DNA of 14,821 nt from Phytohabitans sp036906915 (GTDB lineage: Bacteria > Actinomycetota > Actinomycetes > Mycobacteriales > Micromonosporaceae), in assembly GCF_036906915.1 (NCBI RefSeq), contig NZ_JBAKHX010000124.1, forward strand, positions 1-14,821, in the 5' to 3' direction. The position numbers and the translations under genes are program-made. Within the stretch, counting starts at the first letter, position 1, and every line of letters starts with the position of its first letter. Below the pieces are notes generated by a model. The model had not been told where the DNA came from, did not search any database, and worked only from the letters and a program-made list of their open reading frames with translations. Shown here piece after piece: positions 1 through 6,840 of this stretch.

Positions 1-84
1 GGGCGTGGGCGAGGCACCAGCGTGTACTTCCGCGATCCGGACGGGTCGCTGCTGGAGTTCATCGGCTACGGCATTCAGACATGA
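1..84 (+). CDS. VOC/glyoxalase-family protein, C-terminal fragment
   Basis: The open frame runs in from the left edge and stops at TGA 82-84; only the last 27 residues are visible. They contain SVYFRDPDGSLLEFIGY. The pattern (V/Y)-x-F-x-DPDGxxLEF is the final beta-strand signature of vicinal oxygen chelate proteins (glyoxalase, bleomycin-resistance, extradiol dioxygenase). The Glu of LEF is normally a metal ligand. Family membership is fairly safe; substrate cannot be told. The next gene starts 57 bases downstream and has its own promoter-like sequence, so they need not be co-transcribed. Confidence 0.75.
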   Translation, partial: GRGRGTSVYFRDPDGSLLEFIGYGIQT

Positions 85-119
85 CCTCGCTTTCTGTGTA
101 TAAAGGATCGCGAAGAGTA

Positions 120-141
120 GTCACCGTCGTATGGTGACGGT
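120..141 (+). promoter_or_regulatory. Leaderless promoter -10 and 6-bp inverted repeat before the membrane protein
   Basis: TATGGT at 130-135 fits the actinobacterial -10 consensus TANNNT. It lies exactly 6 bases before ATG 142, so transcription would start at or near the start codon. No Shine-Dalgarno sequence is visible. GTCACC (120-125) and GGTGAC (133-138) form an inverted repeat with a 7-base spacer that covers the -10, a plausible operator. No good -35 was found. Confidence 0.4.
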
Positions 142-771
142 ATGGCAAGGCGACTGGAGCGTCTCGCGCCTCTAACTGGGGTCGCTTTTCTGATCTTGGT
201 GCTGATCGCTTTCGCCGTGGGCGGGGAAACCCCCGACAACGACGATTCGACTGCCCAGATCGTGTCCTTCTGGCAAGAAGACGACAGTCAGCAGGTCGTG
301 GCCGGATGGGTTCTTGGCGTCGCGGCTCTGTTGCTTGTTTGGTTCGGCGGCAGCCTGCGGCGGGCCATATCGCGCGCCGAGGGCGGCGACGGCCGGCTGG
401 CGGCGATCTCCTTTGCTGGCAGCGTCATCGCCAGCGTCGGGATCTTGTTGTTCGGCAGCCTGACGTTCGCCGCGGCGACCCTGGCCGACGAGGTGCCGGC
501 GGAGGTCATCCACACGATCTCGGCGCTCAACAACACGCTCTTCTTCCCGCTCAGCGGCGGAGCCGCGCTGCTGCTGCTCGCTTCGGGCCTCGCCTTCGTC
601 TACACGGCGGTGTTGCCCCGTTGGCTCGGCTGGATCGCCATCGTGATCGGTGTACTGATCCTCACGCCGCTGGGATTCTTCGCCTTGCTCGCCTGGCTGC
701 TCTGGATCGCGGTCGTGAGCGTCTTGCTCTTCAGGCGTGGTCCAGACACCGGCGCCGCACATCCGCGGTGA
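142..771 (+). CDS. Multi-pass membrane protein of unknown function
   Basis: This 209-residue protein has about five to six hydrophobic segments, roughly residues 10-27, 52-70, 87-113, 132-155 and 160-195 (the last probably two helices). There is a short acidic extracellular-looking loop (TPDNDDS, residues ~31-37) after the first helix and a basic tail (FRRG...HPR). No catalytic motif is visible. It resembles the small hydrophobic proteins, often labelled DUF4386-like, that are common in actinomycetes, but I do not recognise a specific family. ATG 142 is chosen because the first helix follows immediately and a TANNNT box sits 6 bases upstream. Codon use is typical of a real high-GC gene (strong GC3). 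Function cannot be inferred. Confidence 0.8.
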   Translation: MARRLERLAPLTGVAFLILVLIAFAVGGETPDNDDSTAQIVSFWQEDDSQQVVAGWVLGVAALLLVWFGGSLRRAISRAEGGDGRLAAISFAGSVIASVGILLFGSLTFAAATLADEVPAEVIHTISALNNTLFFPLSGGAALLLLASGLAFVYTAVLPRWLGWIAIVIGVLILTPLGFFALLAWLLWIAVVSVLLFRRGPDTGAAHPR

Positions 772-1195
772 AGTACCACTGGGATCTACAGCGACCACGC
801 CCCGTATCGGATGAGGCACGCGACGAGCGATTCGCCGCAAATGACTCCGCGTCGGCGACGGTCGCGGCTCGCATACTTACCCGGTTCTTCGACCGCCTGG
901 ATCAGCGTCACCGGAACTGATCCGACCGTATGAATAGAACGGCGGCTCGTCTGTCCACGAACGGTCCCTCGACGCCCTCGCTTCCTGCTCTGCCCGCTCA
1001 ACCGCCATCTGCGGGAGCAGTTCCTACCTGTTCGCCGTGGCGCCGCGCGTCACCAAGAGCAATCCACCGATAGCCGTCAAAACCATGCTCACCAGCAACA
1101 ACGCACGGCTACCTCACGTCCTCACACCGAACGTCGCGCAACAGACGGTTCGCGTCACGTACCGCGCTGGGTGGACGCGAACATACGGCATGCGG
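772..1195. other. Stretch without a convincing gene
   Basis: About 420 bases follow the membrane protein. Several frames are open on both strands, but none has a start with Shine-Dalgarno, a recognisable motif or coherent codon bias. I see no tRNA, repeat array or clear terminator. It may hold decayed sequence plus the upstream region of the secreted protein at 1271. Confidence 0.5.
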
Positions 1196-1225
1196 TGGAC
1201 GACTCGACGACCGCGCCCTTATAGC
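1196..1225 (+). promoter_or_regulatory. Possible promoter for the SH3b-like secreted protein
   Basis: TGGACG (1196-1201) and TATAGC (1220-1225) are separated by 18 bases and resemble a sigma-70-type promoter. The start codon at 1271 would then have a leader of about 40 bases containing its ribosome-binding site. The -35 match is weak, so this is tentative. Confidence 0.3.
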
Positions 1226-1270
1226 GTCATGCAGGTAATCCGCGAAATCTTCGACGAGAAGGGGGAACTA

Positions 1271-1660
1271 GTGAAGAAAGCAACTCCGGTCGGGCGATTG
1301 GCACAGGTGGCTGCGGCGATTGCTCTGGTTGGTGGCCTGACGGCCGTAATGCCGACCACGGCGGCGCACGCAGATGTATGCCGTGGGTATACAGTTAAAA
1401 ACTCCCTGAGTGGATGGGACGAAGTCCGAGATGACAAGGGTACAATCCGTCTCAGGACTGGCCCATATGGAAGTTGCTCATTCGCCTATTCTGCCAATGA
1501 AGCAGGTCGTACGTTCTATTATTGGTGCCAGTATATCAACAGTTACGGCAATGTATGGTACTTCGTTCGGATCGAGGGAACCAACAGAACAGGTTGGATA
1601 TGGGAAGGGAGCGTGTACTTCTGGGGAGTACCGCCCATTAATGGACACTGCGACGATTAA
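1271..1660 (+). CDS. Small secreted SH3-like (SH3b) protein
   Basis: The 129-residue product starts MKKATPVGRL, followed by a hydrophobic core (~residues 11-27) and an AHA|D signal-peptidase site after residue 34: a typical Sec signal peptide. The mature part (~95 residues) contains TIRLRTGPYGSC...GNVWYFVRIEGTNRTGWIWEGSV. This is the R-x-GP...W-x-x-V...G-W-(I/V) layout of bacterial SH3 domains, which bind cell-wall or peptide ligands. Four cysteines (37, 69, 86, 127) could form two disulfides. GTG 1271 is chosen over upstream starts, including ATG 1229, because a purine-rich GGGGGA lies 4-5 bases before it and the signal peptide begins there. Base composition is clearly more A/T-rich than its neighbours, which suggests transfer. 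Role unknown. Confidence 0.8.
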   Translation: MKKATPVGRLAQVAAAIALVGGLTAVMPTTAAHADVCRGYTVKNSLSGWDEVRDDKGTIRLRTGPYGSCSFAYSANEAGRTFYYWCQYINSYGNVWYFVRIEGTNRTGWIWEGSVYFWGVPPINGHCDD

Positions 1661-2288
1661 GCCACAGAAGGTCACGTCTAGCGAAATGGGGTAACGGAGC
1701 TTCGCGTGATCCGTTGTACAGGGAGCTTTGAAACGACTCCACTATGGAGTGTTGCCTCGTGTCGACCAATGTCCTCAACCCAGAGGCGGACAGGTCGCAC
1801 TCCGGACCCAGCGCTGCGATGCGCCCGATCGCGCTTCCAAACACTCGACGGGACGCGGGGCACTACCGTTCCGGTCCGGGACGTGTCCCGGACCGGAACA
1901 CCTGCTCGACATCCCGCCCCGGCCAAGTCCCGGTCTCCTGCTTGCGCCAGGTCGTGTAGCGGGCCAGCACGAGCGGGACATCGCCGACAAGCGGGACGCC
2001 ATGCCTCGAGGTGGATACCGCCTTGCCGCCTGACGTGCGTGACCCGCCGCGCCGCCTCATGACGCGCCGTAGCGAGCGGATCGCGGCATGAGAATGCGCT
2101 TGATCAAGCTCGATACAGCCTTCGAGCACCACCAAGGCGGCGACAGGCGGACGAAAGGATGCCGTCAGCTCGGTGAAAGCGCTGCCTTCTACCGTTTCCC
2201 CACCAGCTATCCCGTCAAGGAGAGGTCTGCTGGTGTCCTGTTGCCGTGAGGGAACGGATCGGCAAATCGGACGACCTATCCGCGAATT
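1661..2288. other. Gene-poor stretch with a possible minus-strand coding remnant
   Basis: No complete gene is apparent between the two secreted proteins. On the minus strand, roughly 2210 down to 1863, one frame reads like coding sequence (AFTELTASFRPPVAALVVLE, then IELDQAHSHAAIRSLRRV, then LVLARYTTWRKQETGTWP) and ends at a TAG at 1863-1865. It has no start of its own and I do not recognise a family. The frame is open further right only because it runs antisense through the gene at 2301. It may be the 3' end of a decayed gene. Confidence 0.3.
1868..1899. repeat. Perfect 15+15 bp inverted repeat, 2-base spacer
   Basis: GTTCCGGTCCGGGAC (1868-1882) and GTCCCGGACCGGAAC (1885-1899) are exact reverse complements separated by GT. 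There is no T-run on either side. It lies 207 bases after the secreted-protein gene and directly at the 3' end of the minus-strand remnant. It could be a strong GC hairpin terminator (actinomycete terminators often lack a U-tract), an operator, or an insertion/recombination site. Confidence 0.7.
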
Positions 2289-2300
2289 GAGAGGATGTTC

Positions 2301-2621
2301 ATGCACCTGAAGCGAGTGGCGGTAGGAGTGGCTATCGCGGCCATGGCAACCTTGGGAATAGCCACTGCCGCAGCAGCACCCGCGAGCGCCGCGTACCAGG
2401 CGCCGGAAGCATCTGCGAGTGCCGCGATGACCACGAGCGGTGATGTTGGCATCGCGGGTGCGAACTACGTCCAGTGCGGCTACTCCTACCAGGATTGCGT
2501 TCACACGCGGTCCAACTTCGCGCGGTACTACAAAGTCTCGCCCATCTACCAGTGGCCCGACGGCTGCACCCTCCCTGGTGGGTGCCCTGAGCTGACTTAC
2601 TATTTCTACTACTACACCTGA
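2301..2621 (+). CDS. Small secreted four-cysteine protein with Tyr-rich C-terminus
   Basis: This 106-residue protein begins with a Sec signal peptide (MHLKRV, hydrophobic ~6-25, then AAAAPASA|AYQ with cleavage about residue 30). A low-complexity Ala/Ser linker follows to ~54, then a compact C-terminal part with Cys59, Cys66, Cys89 and Cys95. The protein ends LTYYFYYYT. ATG 2301 is preferred over ATG 2295 because GAGAGG (2289-2294) is 6 bases from 2301 but abuts 2295. No catalytic motif is visible. Size, export signal and cysteine spacing suggest a secreted peptide with two disulfides, but no function can be assigned. A GC-rich hairpin follows the gene. Confidence 0.78.
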   Translation: MHLKRVAVGVAIAAMATLGIATAAAAPASAAYQAPEASASAAMTTSGDVGIAGANYVQCGYSYQDCVHTRSNFARYYKVSPIYQWPDGCTLPGGCPELTYYFYYYT

Positions 2622-2667
2622 CGATCCGGCCTGATTAGCTAAAGGCCATTTCCAGTCGTGGTACCAG

Positions 2668-2705
2668 AGGTCGGGTCCGGGGCCGGGTGATCCCGGGCCT
2701 GACCT
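2668..2705 (+). terminator. GC-rich stem-loop after the Tyr-rich secreted protein
   Basis: AGGTC (2668-2672) pairs with GACCT (2701-2705). Inside, GGCCGGG pairs with CCCGGGCC (one bulge) around a TGAT loop. It is followed by TTCCCC rather than a U-tract. Its place 46 bases after the stop codon and before the IS suggests a terminator; the left side of the stem is imperfect. Confidence 0.4.
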
Positions 2706-2760
2706 TTCCCCGTCCGTCCGGACCGCCGATGAAGGGCCGTGCGGGAGGACGCACCAGACA

Positions 2761-2765
2761 CTTAG
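2761..2765. repeat. Target-site duplication CTTAG, left copy
   Basis: CTTAG directly abuts the left inverted repeat of the IS and is matched by CTTAG at 4390-4394 abutting the right repeat. A 4-bp duplication within it (TTAG, a YTAR-type target) cannot be excluded. Confidence 0.65.
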
Positions 2766-4389
2766 CTTGTTCTTTAACCTGTGCGCTGTTTGTGGGCGGT
2801 GATGGTTAGGTCGCGCTTGGCGGTTTTGCCGACGTCGTGGCGGGGTGCGGGCCGTCGGTTTCGTGAGCCGGGTGGCCGGCCGGGGCTGGGTTTGGTGGGT
2901 TTCGGTGCGCTGGCTGGTAGGGCGGTGTTCGGGCGGATGTTCCGAAATCCGCGGCGGACGCGGGCTGGGGTGAGGCGGCCTGGTGCGGCTGGTGGTTCCC
3001 AGGGGCGGCGTAGGTCCGCGGCCAGCGGCCGGGCTAGCCGGAGTTGGGTGTGTGCGGCGATGATCAGCCAGGTCCAGCGGTCTGCCGCCTGCGGGGTGCG
3101 TAGTTTCGGGCGGGTCCAACCGAGGGTCTGTTTGAACAGCCGGAAGGTGTGTTCGAGGTCGAAGCGACGCAGGAACGATTGCCACCAGCGGTCGAGGTCG
3201 GCGGTGGTGGCGTTGATGGCTGAGCACCATAGCCACAACGGCTTTGGGTCGCGGTCACCGGGCAGATGTTCGACCTGCAACCGGATGAGGGTGCCGTCGA
3301 TGACGGGTAGGTCGCCGTGGTGGTCGATCCAGCAGGTGCGGCGAGTCAGGCGCGGGTGCAGCTGGTCCCAGCTGGCCGCCCGGGCGATGCCGTAGCGGCT
3401 GGTGGCGGTGGTCGTCTGGTGCTGCGGTGCCGGCCAGGTGCCCGGGGTGTCCAGCCGGAACTCGGGCCCGTGCTTGGCCGGCCGGTGGCACCTGGCAGGC
3501 GGGCGGGTTTGGGCAGGCGCAGTACCCGGTCGGAGCGGAGCCGGCCGAGCAACTGGACGGGCAGGTCAGCCAGCACGTAGGCGAGCCGGGCGGTGTCGTA
3601 GCCGGTATCGGCGACGATCAGAATCTGCGGGTCGCCCTGCCGCCAGTGCCCTGCCTCGATGAGCCGGTTAACGACGTCGCGGAGTTGGTCGGCGGTGACC
3701 GCGGTGGCGTCGTCGGCCGGGCCGAGCCGTTGCGCGTCCAGCACGGCGGTCCACGAGGTGCGGCCGGATTCCAGCGCGGCCACGAACGAGTACGGCCAGC
3801 CCGGGATCATCTGGGCCTGACCCTTGGCCCGGCCGTAGACGTGGCAGAACAGCCGGTCCGGCGAGGTGACCGCTGCGGGACGTAGCCAGTTGCTGACATC
3901 GACGGCTAGGACGATCCGGCCTTCGCAGGTGCGCGGCAGCGGCAGCCCTGCGAGGGTCGCCCGCAGGCGGGCGATGTCGATGTCACCCCAGTTCAGGCCG
4001 TCGTAAAGGGCGCCGTGACCGCGTCGGTGCTCGGCGGTCAGGGACAGCTCGACCAGGCTAGTGACCGGCCCGTCGGCGCACAACACGGCGTCGACCAGCT
4101 CGAACAACGCGTCCGTCCGCGCATTCAGGCACTGGTAGAAGTCCCGACGAAACGCAGCCAGCCGTGCTGCCGGCGCCAACGCCGCAGGTAGCGGTGTTGC
4201 GGGCGTGTCGGGTAAGACCAGACCGCCGAGATAGTCCACAATCGTGGCCACGGCCACCATCCGTCCTTCGTGTCCTGCCAGGGAACCGAAGGATCATCGG
4301 ACGGTGGCCGTTCCACGTCGAGCACCGACACGCCGACGTCTACAAAGGACGACATCCGCCATCGACAGCATCAGAGGTTAAAGAACAAG
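2766..4389 (-). mobile_element. Insertion sequence, IS4 superfamily (IS701-like), 1624 bp
   Basis: Perfect 15-bp terminal inverted repeats CTTGTTCTTTAACCT (2766-2780, and reverse complement at 4375-4389) bound a single transposase gene on the minus strand. They are flanked by CTTAG direct repeats. The transposase stop codon (TAA, 2774-2776) lies within the left repeat, showing how compact the element is. Between the right repeat and the transposase ATG (4260) are about 115 bases that should hold its promoter. Intact ends and target duplication indicate a fairly recent insertion, although the transposase is frameshifted. Confidence 0.85.
2774..4260 (-). pseudogene. Frameshifted DDE transposase of the IS
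   Basis: The first part (ATG 4260 down to ~3478, 261 codons) carries catalytic Asp candidates D121 (VLAVDVSNW) and D218 (LIVADTGYD). After codons for TGR at ~3478 the homologous reading moves to another frame (K-H-G-P-E-F from 3475) and stays open to the TAA at 2774-2776. This second part carries F-x2-R-x3-E-x6-K (FLRRFDLEHTFRLFK), the IS4-superfamily YREK signature. Joined, the protein would be about 495 residues. The family normally reads GRPPKHG here, so 1 or 4 bases are missing. No slippery heptamer is seen, so this looks like a mutation rather than programmed frameshifting. As read it lacks the catalytic Glu and is probably inactive. Confidence 0.85.
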
Positions 4390-4623
4390 CTTAGAGCGTG
4401 TTTGAGAAGTTGGCCTCGGAGCGGCGTGGCGGGCGTGATCACCGCGGGTCCAACCGCCATCGCAGCGCTCACCGTCTCGTTCCCCCGTCCGGCGGCCCAG
4501 GTCGCGGCCGGAATAGGCGTTGGATCCGCGTAAGGCCTCACATGCTTGATAAGAAGCCGATGAGAGTGCCTATAACGCAGATACGGGCATTGATTGCTCC
4601 CCGGCGGCAGGTAGGTGCGCAAC
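4390..4623. other. Intergenic stretch starting with the right CTTAG; possible second IS end
   Basis: After CTTAG (4390-4394), the bases 4395-4409 (AGCGTGTTTGAGAAG) resemble the terminal sequence I recall from some actinobacterial IS5-group elements. This is from memory and no partner end is visible. The remaining ~210 bases up to the VOC stop codon show no convincing gene. Confidence 0.25.
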
Positions 4624-4953
4624 TCACGGCTCGACCTGGTCGAAGACGTACGCGAGGTTGCCGGCCGGATCGTGAAACCCGGCCACCGAGCCGCCAGGGA
4701 TCGGCCGTGGCGGCATGACGACCTTGATCTCCGGCCGGTCGGCGAAGAAGGCCGGCACGCTGTCGACCTTGTACATCGGACCGGCGGGGTCACCGTGTGC
4801 CACGACCATGATCTGCGCCTTGCGGTCGGGCAGATGGAACGCCACGGTGTTCTCGCCCTCGCGCCACGCCTCGTCGAGGCCGAGCGTGTCGCGGTAGAAC
4901 TGCAGCGCCGTGGCCAGATCGGGCACCGGGGCGAGAAGGAAAGTGAGTTCCAT
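4624..4953 (-). CDS. VOC-family (glyoxalase/bleomycin-resistance-like) protein
   Basis: This 109-residue protein is one VOC module pair: MELTFLLAPVPDLATALQFYRDTLGL opens the first beta-alpha-beta unit (FYRDTLGL is diagnostic). The end reads GGSVAGFHDPAGNLAYVFDQ, the usual (F/H)xDPxGN terminal strand. The family binds metals or small hydrophobic ligands; the substrate is unknown. ATG 4953 is chosen because GGAGG (4958-4962) sits 5 bases upstream; an in-frame ATG at 4965 lacks this. It is divergent from a TetR gene, with two palindromes in between, so it is probably that regulator's target (inference). Confidence 0.85.
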   Translation of the reverse strand: MELTFLLAPVPDLATALQFYRDTLGLDEAWREGENTVAFHLPDRKAQIMVVAHGDPAGPMYKVDSVPAFFADRPEIKVVMPPRPIPGGSVAGFHDPAGNLAYVFDQVEP

Positions 4954-4962
4954 GACGGCCTC

Positions 4963-4977
4963 CATAACCGAGTTATG
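4963..4977. promoter_or_regulatory. Inverted repeat CATAAC-CGA-GTTATG, putative TetR operator
   Basis: Perfect 6-bp arms with a 3-base spacer lie between the divergent VOC and TetR starts. The repeat is immediately upstream of the VOC ribosome-binding site and where the TetR gene's -35 should fall. Binding here could repress both genes. Confidence 0.5.
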
Positions 4978-4991
4978 CCATACCCGAGACA

Positions 4992-5001
4992 GACTATAGT
5001 C
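4992..5001. promoter_or_regulatory. Symmetric -10 region (GACTATAGTC) of the divergent pair
   Basis: This 10-bp perfect palindrome contains TATAGT on both strands (4995-5000 plus; 4993-4998 minus). On the plus strand it ends exactly 6 bases before GTG 5007, giving a leaderless TetR transcript. On the minus strand it would start transcription near 4987, with a VOC leader of ~35 bases containing the other palindrome. -35 elements are weak. Confidence 0.45.
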
Positions 5002-5006
5002 ATGCT

Positions 5007-5513
5007 GTGCGGAGTTGGGTACCCGTCCCGGGAACGACAAAGGCGCGCCTGGTCGACCAAGCGCTGACTGAGTTCGGCGAGCGCGGCTTCGCCGCCGTCG
5101 GGGTGACCGAGCTCGCCCGCGGCGCCGACGTCACGATCGGCTCGCTCTACCACCACTTCGGCAGCAAGGTTGGCCTGTACACCGTGGTCCGGGAAGACGT
5201 CGAGCAACGCGTGCTCGACCGAATGGAGGGCGCGGCCGCGATACGCCCGAAAGACCTCGGCGGGGTGCTGCTCGTCGCGTTCGACTACCTCGTACGAGCC
5301 GGGTTCGCGAGGCTACTCGCCGAGCCGCACCCCGAGCGAACGGCTGACCCGGTAGAGGCATTCCTCGCCACGTTGGCCGACCGAGACGGGACTCCCGTCA
5401 GCCGGCTCCTCATCGCAGCCTGGCGCGCCGCCCTCGACGCGGCGGCCGACGCCATGCGCGATGGCCAGGACCCTGCACCGGTGCGCGCCGCCCTACGCGG
5501 GCTGATCCGATAA
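5007..5513 (+). CDS. TetR-family transcriptional regulator
   Basis: In this 168-residue protein the N-terminal DNA-binding domain is clear: KARLVDQALTEFGERGFAAVGVTELARGADVTIGSLYHHFGSKVGLY, with the helix-turn-helix at about residues 32-51 and the typical YHHFxSK end. The C-terminal ligand-binding half (~70-168) is all-helical and diverged, so the inducer is unknown. The protein is slightly short for the family (usually ~190-200). GTG 5007 is the only start upstream of helix 1 and has a TANNNT box 6 bases before it but no Shine-Dalgarno. It is divergent from the VOC gene 53 bases away and likely represses it and itself. Confidence 0.88.
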   Translation: MRSWVPVPGTTKARLVDQALTEFGERGFAAVGVTELARGADVTIGSLYHHFGSKVGLYTVVREDVEQRVLDRMEGAAAIRPKDLGGVLLVAFDYLVRAGFARLLAEPHPERTADPVEAFLATLADRDGTPVSRLLIAAWRAALDAAADAMRDGQDPAPVRAALRGLIR

Positions 5514-5795
5514 CCAATCAAGAGATCCCGACACGCTGGAGCCGCGGGTGCAGCACCAACCTGCCGCAGCCCTCTGGGTCGACTACGGCTTGCCGCCGCA
5601 ATCTCAGGCAGGAGGATCATCCATCGGCCCAGCACGGCATGGGTGTGCGGCCGGTTGTCGCAGCCAGAGCGGTGATTGCCGTCGCGGCGAAGGCGGAAAG
5701 GCCAGCGCAAGGGCCAAGGTGCCCTCGCGAACGACAGCGTCCTGATGCCCAGACGTCGGCATCCTCGCCCGCGAACTGGGGGCATGTTGGGTGTC
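5514..5795. other. Intergenic stretch, probably IS5-type remnant flank
   Basis: No gene, hairpin or repeat stands out. The right part immediately follows the stop of the transposase remnant and is probably leftover element sequence; no inverted terminal repeat could be matched. Confidence 0.3.
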
Positions 5796-6125
5796 CTATG
5801 AGGACCAGTCGAAGGTGCGGCGGGCCTGCCGGGCTGCAGGACGTCCGCAGGTCAGCCGGCGGGCCGTGCCACCGATGGCGGCCCAGCGGATCATCGCTTC
5901 GGAGTAGGCCGGGTTGCGTTCGTAGTCGCGGGCCAGGCGGCGGTGGGCGGTCAGCCAGGCCAGGGTACGCTCGACCACCCACCGTCTCGGGATGACGGCA
6001 AACCCTTCTGGTCCTTGGGCTTGCGGACGATGGCGATGGCGGTGGCCAAGATCCGGGCCGCCCAGTCGACCAGTTGGCCGGCGAAGCCGCCATCGGCGAA
6101 CACGAACCGCACCGGGCCGACGTAG
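5796..6125 (-). pseudogene. IS5-family transposase, 5'-truncated and frameshifted
   Basis: Reading the minus strand from ~6125: YYVGPVRFVFADGGFAGQLVDW, then IVRKPKDQK. A one-base shift in a short G run (~6003-6008) follows, then GFAVIPRRWVVERTLAWLTAHRR and LARDYERNPAYSEAMIRWAA, ending at TAG 5796-5798. ADGG...VVER(T)xAWL...RRLxxDYE is the C-terminal half of IS5-group DDE transposases. It holds the second Asp (ADGG) and the catalytic Glu (VVER). The first Asp domain and the start are missing. The right edge abuts a broken SDR gene on the other strand, so the element probably inserted there and then lost one end. Confidence 0.8.
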
Positions 6126-6134
6126 TAAAGCTGA

Positions 6135-6525
6135 GCAGCAGTTGCTGCCGGTGATGGCCGACGGTGGGCGGATCGTCAATGTCTCCTCCGGAGTGACCCG
6201 GATGGCGACGCCGCAGCTGACGTACTCGATGACGAAGGGCGCGATGGACGTCCTGACCCGCAGCCTGGCGCTGCTGCTCGGCGACCGGGGGATCACGGTC
6301 AACACGGTCGCACCGGGAATTACCCACACCGACATGAATGGGTGGCTGCGTGACAACGAGGCGGGACAGCAGGCGGTTGCCGCAATGACGACGCTGGGCC
6401 GCGTGGGCGAGCCGGCTGACATCGCCGACGCGGTGGCATTCCTGGTCTCGCCGGATGCCCGCTGGGTGACCGGCGCATTGCTGGACGTCAGCGGCGGGCT
6501 GTTTCTCGGCCCGGCGCCGAGCTGA
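6135..6525 (+). pseudogene. Short-chain dehydrogenase/reductase, C-terminal part only
   Basis: From about 6135 the frame reads LLPVMADGGRIVNVSSGVTR, then LTYSMTKGAMDVLTRSLALL, and later NTVAPGITHTDM. This is the second half of a classical SDR: catalytic Ser (NVSSG), Y-x3-K (YSMTK), the PG motif after beta-6, and a final beta-strand (GALLDVSGG). The N-terminal Rossmann TGxxxGxG and NNAG motifs are absent, and the frame upstream is antisense to the IS5 remnant. With about 130 of ~250 residues it cannot bind NAD(P). No start codon with a ribosome site is seen. The TGA is at 6523-6525. Confidence 0.82.
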
Positions 6526-6538
6526 GCGCCCCTGCCGG

Positions 6539-6755
6539 CAAGGCGGGACATCCTGCACCTGATCGACGTGCCGGTTCTGCTTCTCTGGGGTGACCAGGAC
6601 CGCTACCTCCCGGTACGGCTACTCGACCGGTTCACCTCTCAGCTGCCGAACGTGGGGGCGCACGTCGTACCCGGCGGCGGGACTCCCTGCATGACGACTG
6701 CCCGAGCAGACCCTCGCGCCGCTGCCGCGTTCTTCTCGACCGCTGACCGGCCGGC
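6539..6755 (+). pseudogene. Alpha/beta-hydrolase C-terminal remnant with indels
   Basis: RRDILHLIDVPVLLLWGDQDRYLPVRLLDRF is the classic strand carrying the catalytic acid (GDQD) of alpha/beta-hydrolases, followed by VGAHVVPGGG. The nucleophile-elbow half is missing. After GGG the expected His-containing segment appears only if single bases are restored (SLHDDCP is in another frame from ~6682, and a further shift restores a TLAP tail). It lies 13 bases after the SDR remnant in the same direction, so both probably belonged to one degraded catabolic operon. Confidence 0.7.
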
Positions 6756-6840
6756 CAGCGGTCGACCTTTGCGCAGTCAGCCAAATGTTGGCGGTCATCG
6801 CCGCACGGGCGCGGCCGCATCGCGGTGGATTGTTGGTGGT

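Noticed and set aside
2295..2300. ATG 2295 as start of the Tyr-rich secreted protein
   Set aside because: The Shine-Dalgarno abuts it; spacing fits ATG 2301.
1863..3236. Long minus-strand open frame of about 457 codons
   Set aside because: It runs antisense through the secreted-protein gene and out of frame through the transposase; the composition is Arg/Pro-rich shadow sequence. Only the far 3' part looks possibly coding.
3470..3485. Programmed -1 frameshift in the transposase
   Set aside because: No X-XXY-YYZ slippery heptamer or downstream pseudoknot is evident, and the usual GRPPKHG segment is shortened, so a deletion is simpler.
4371..5207. Long minus-strand frame across VOC and TetR genes
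   Set aside because: Overlaps two well-supported genes in other frames and includes the IS end; no ribosome site.
5617..6558. Minus-strand frame of 313 codons
   Set aside because: Out of frame with the IS5 transposase and antisense to the SDR; no motif.
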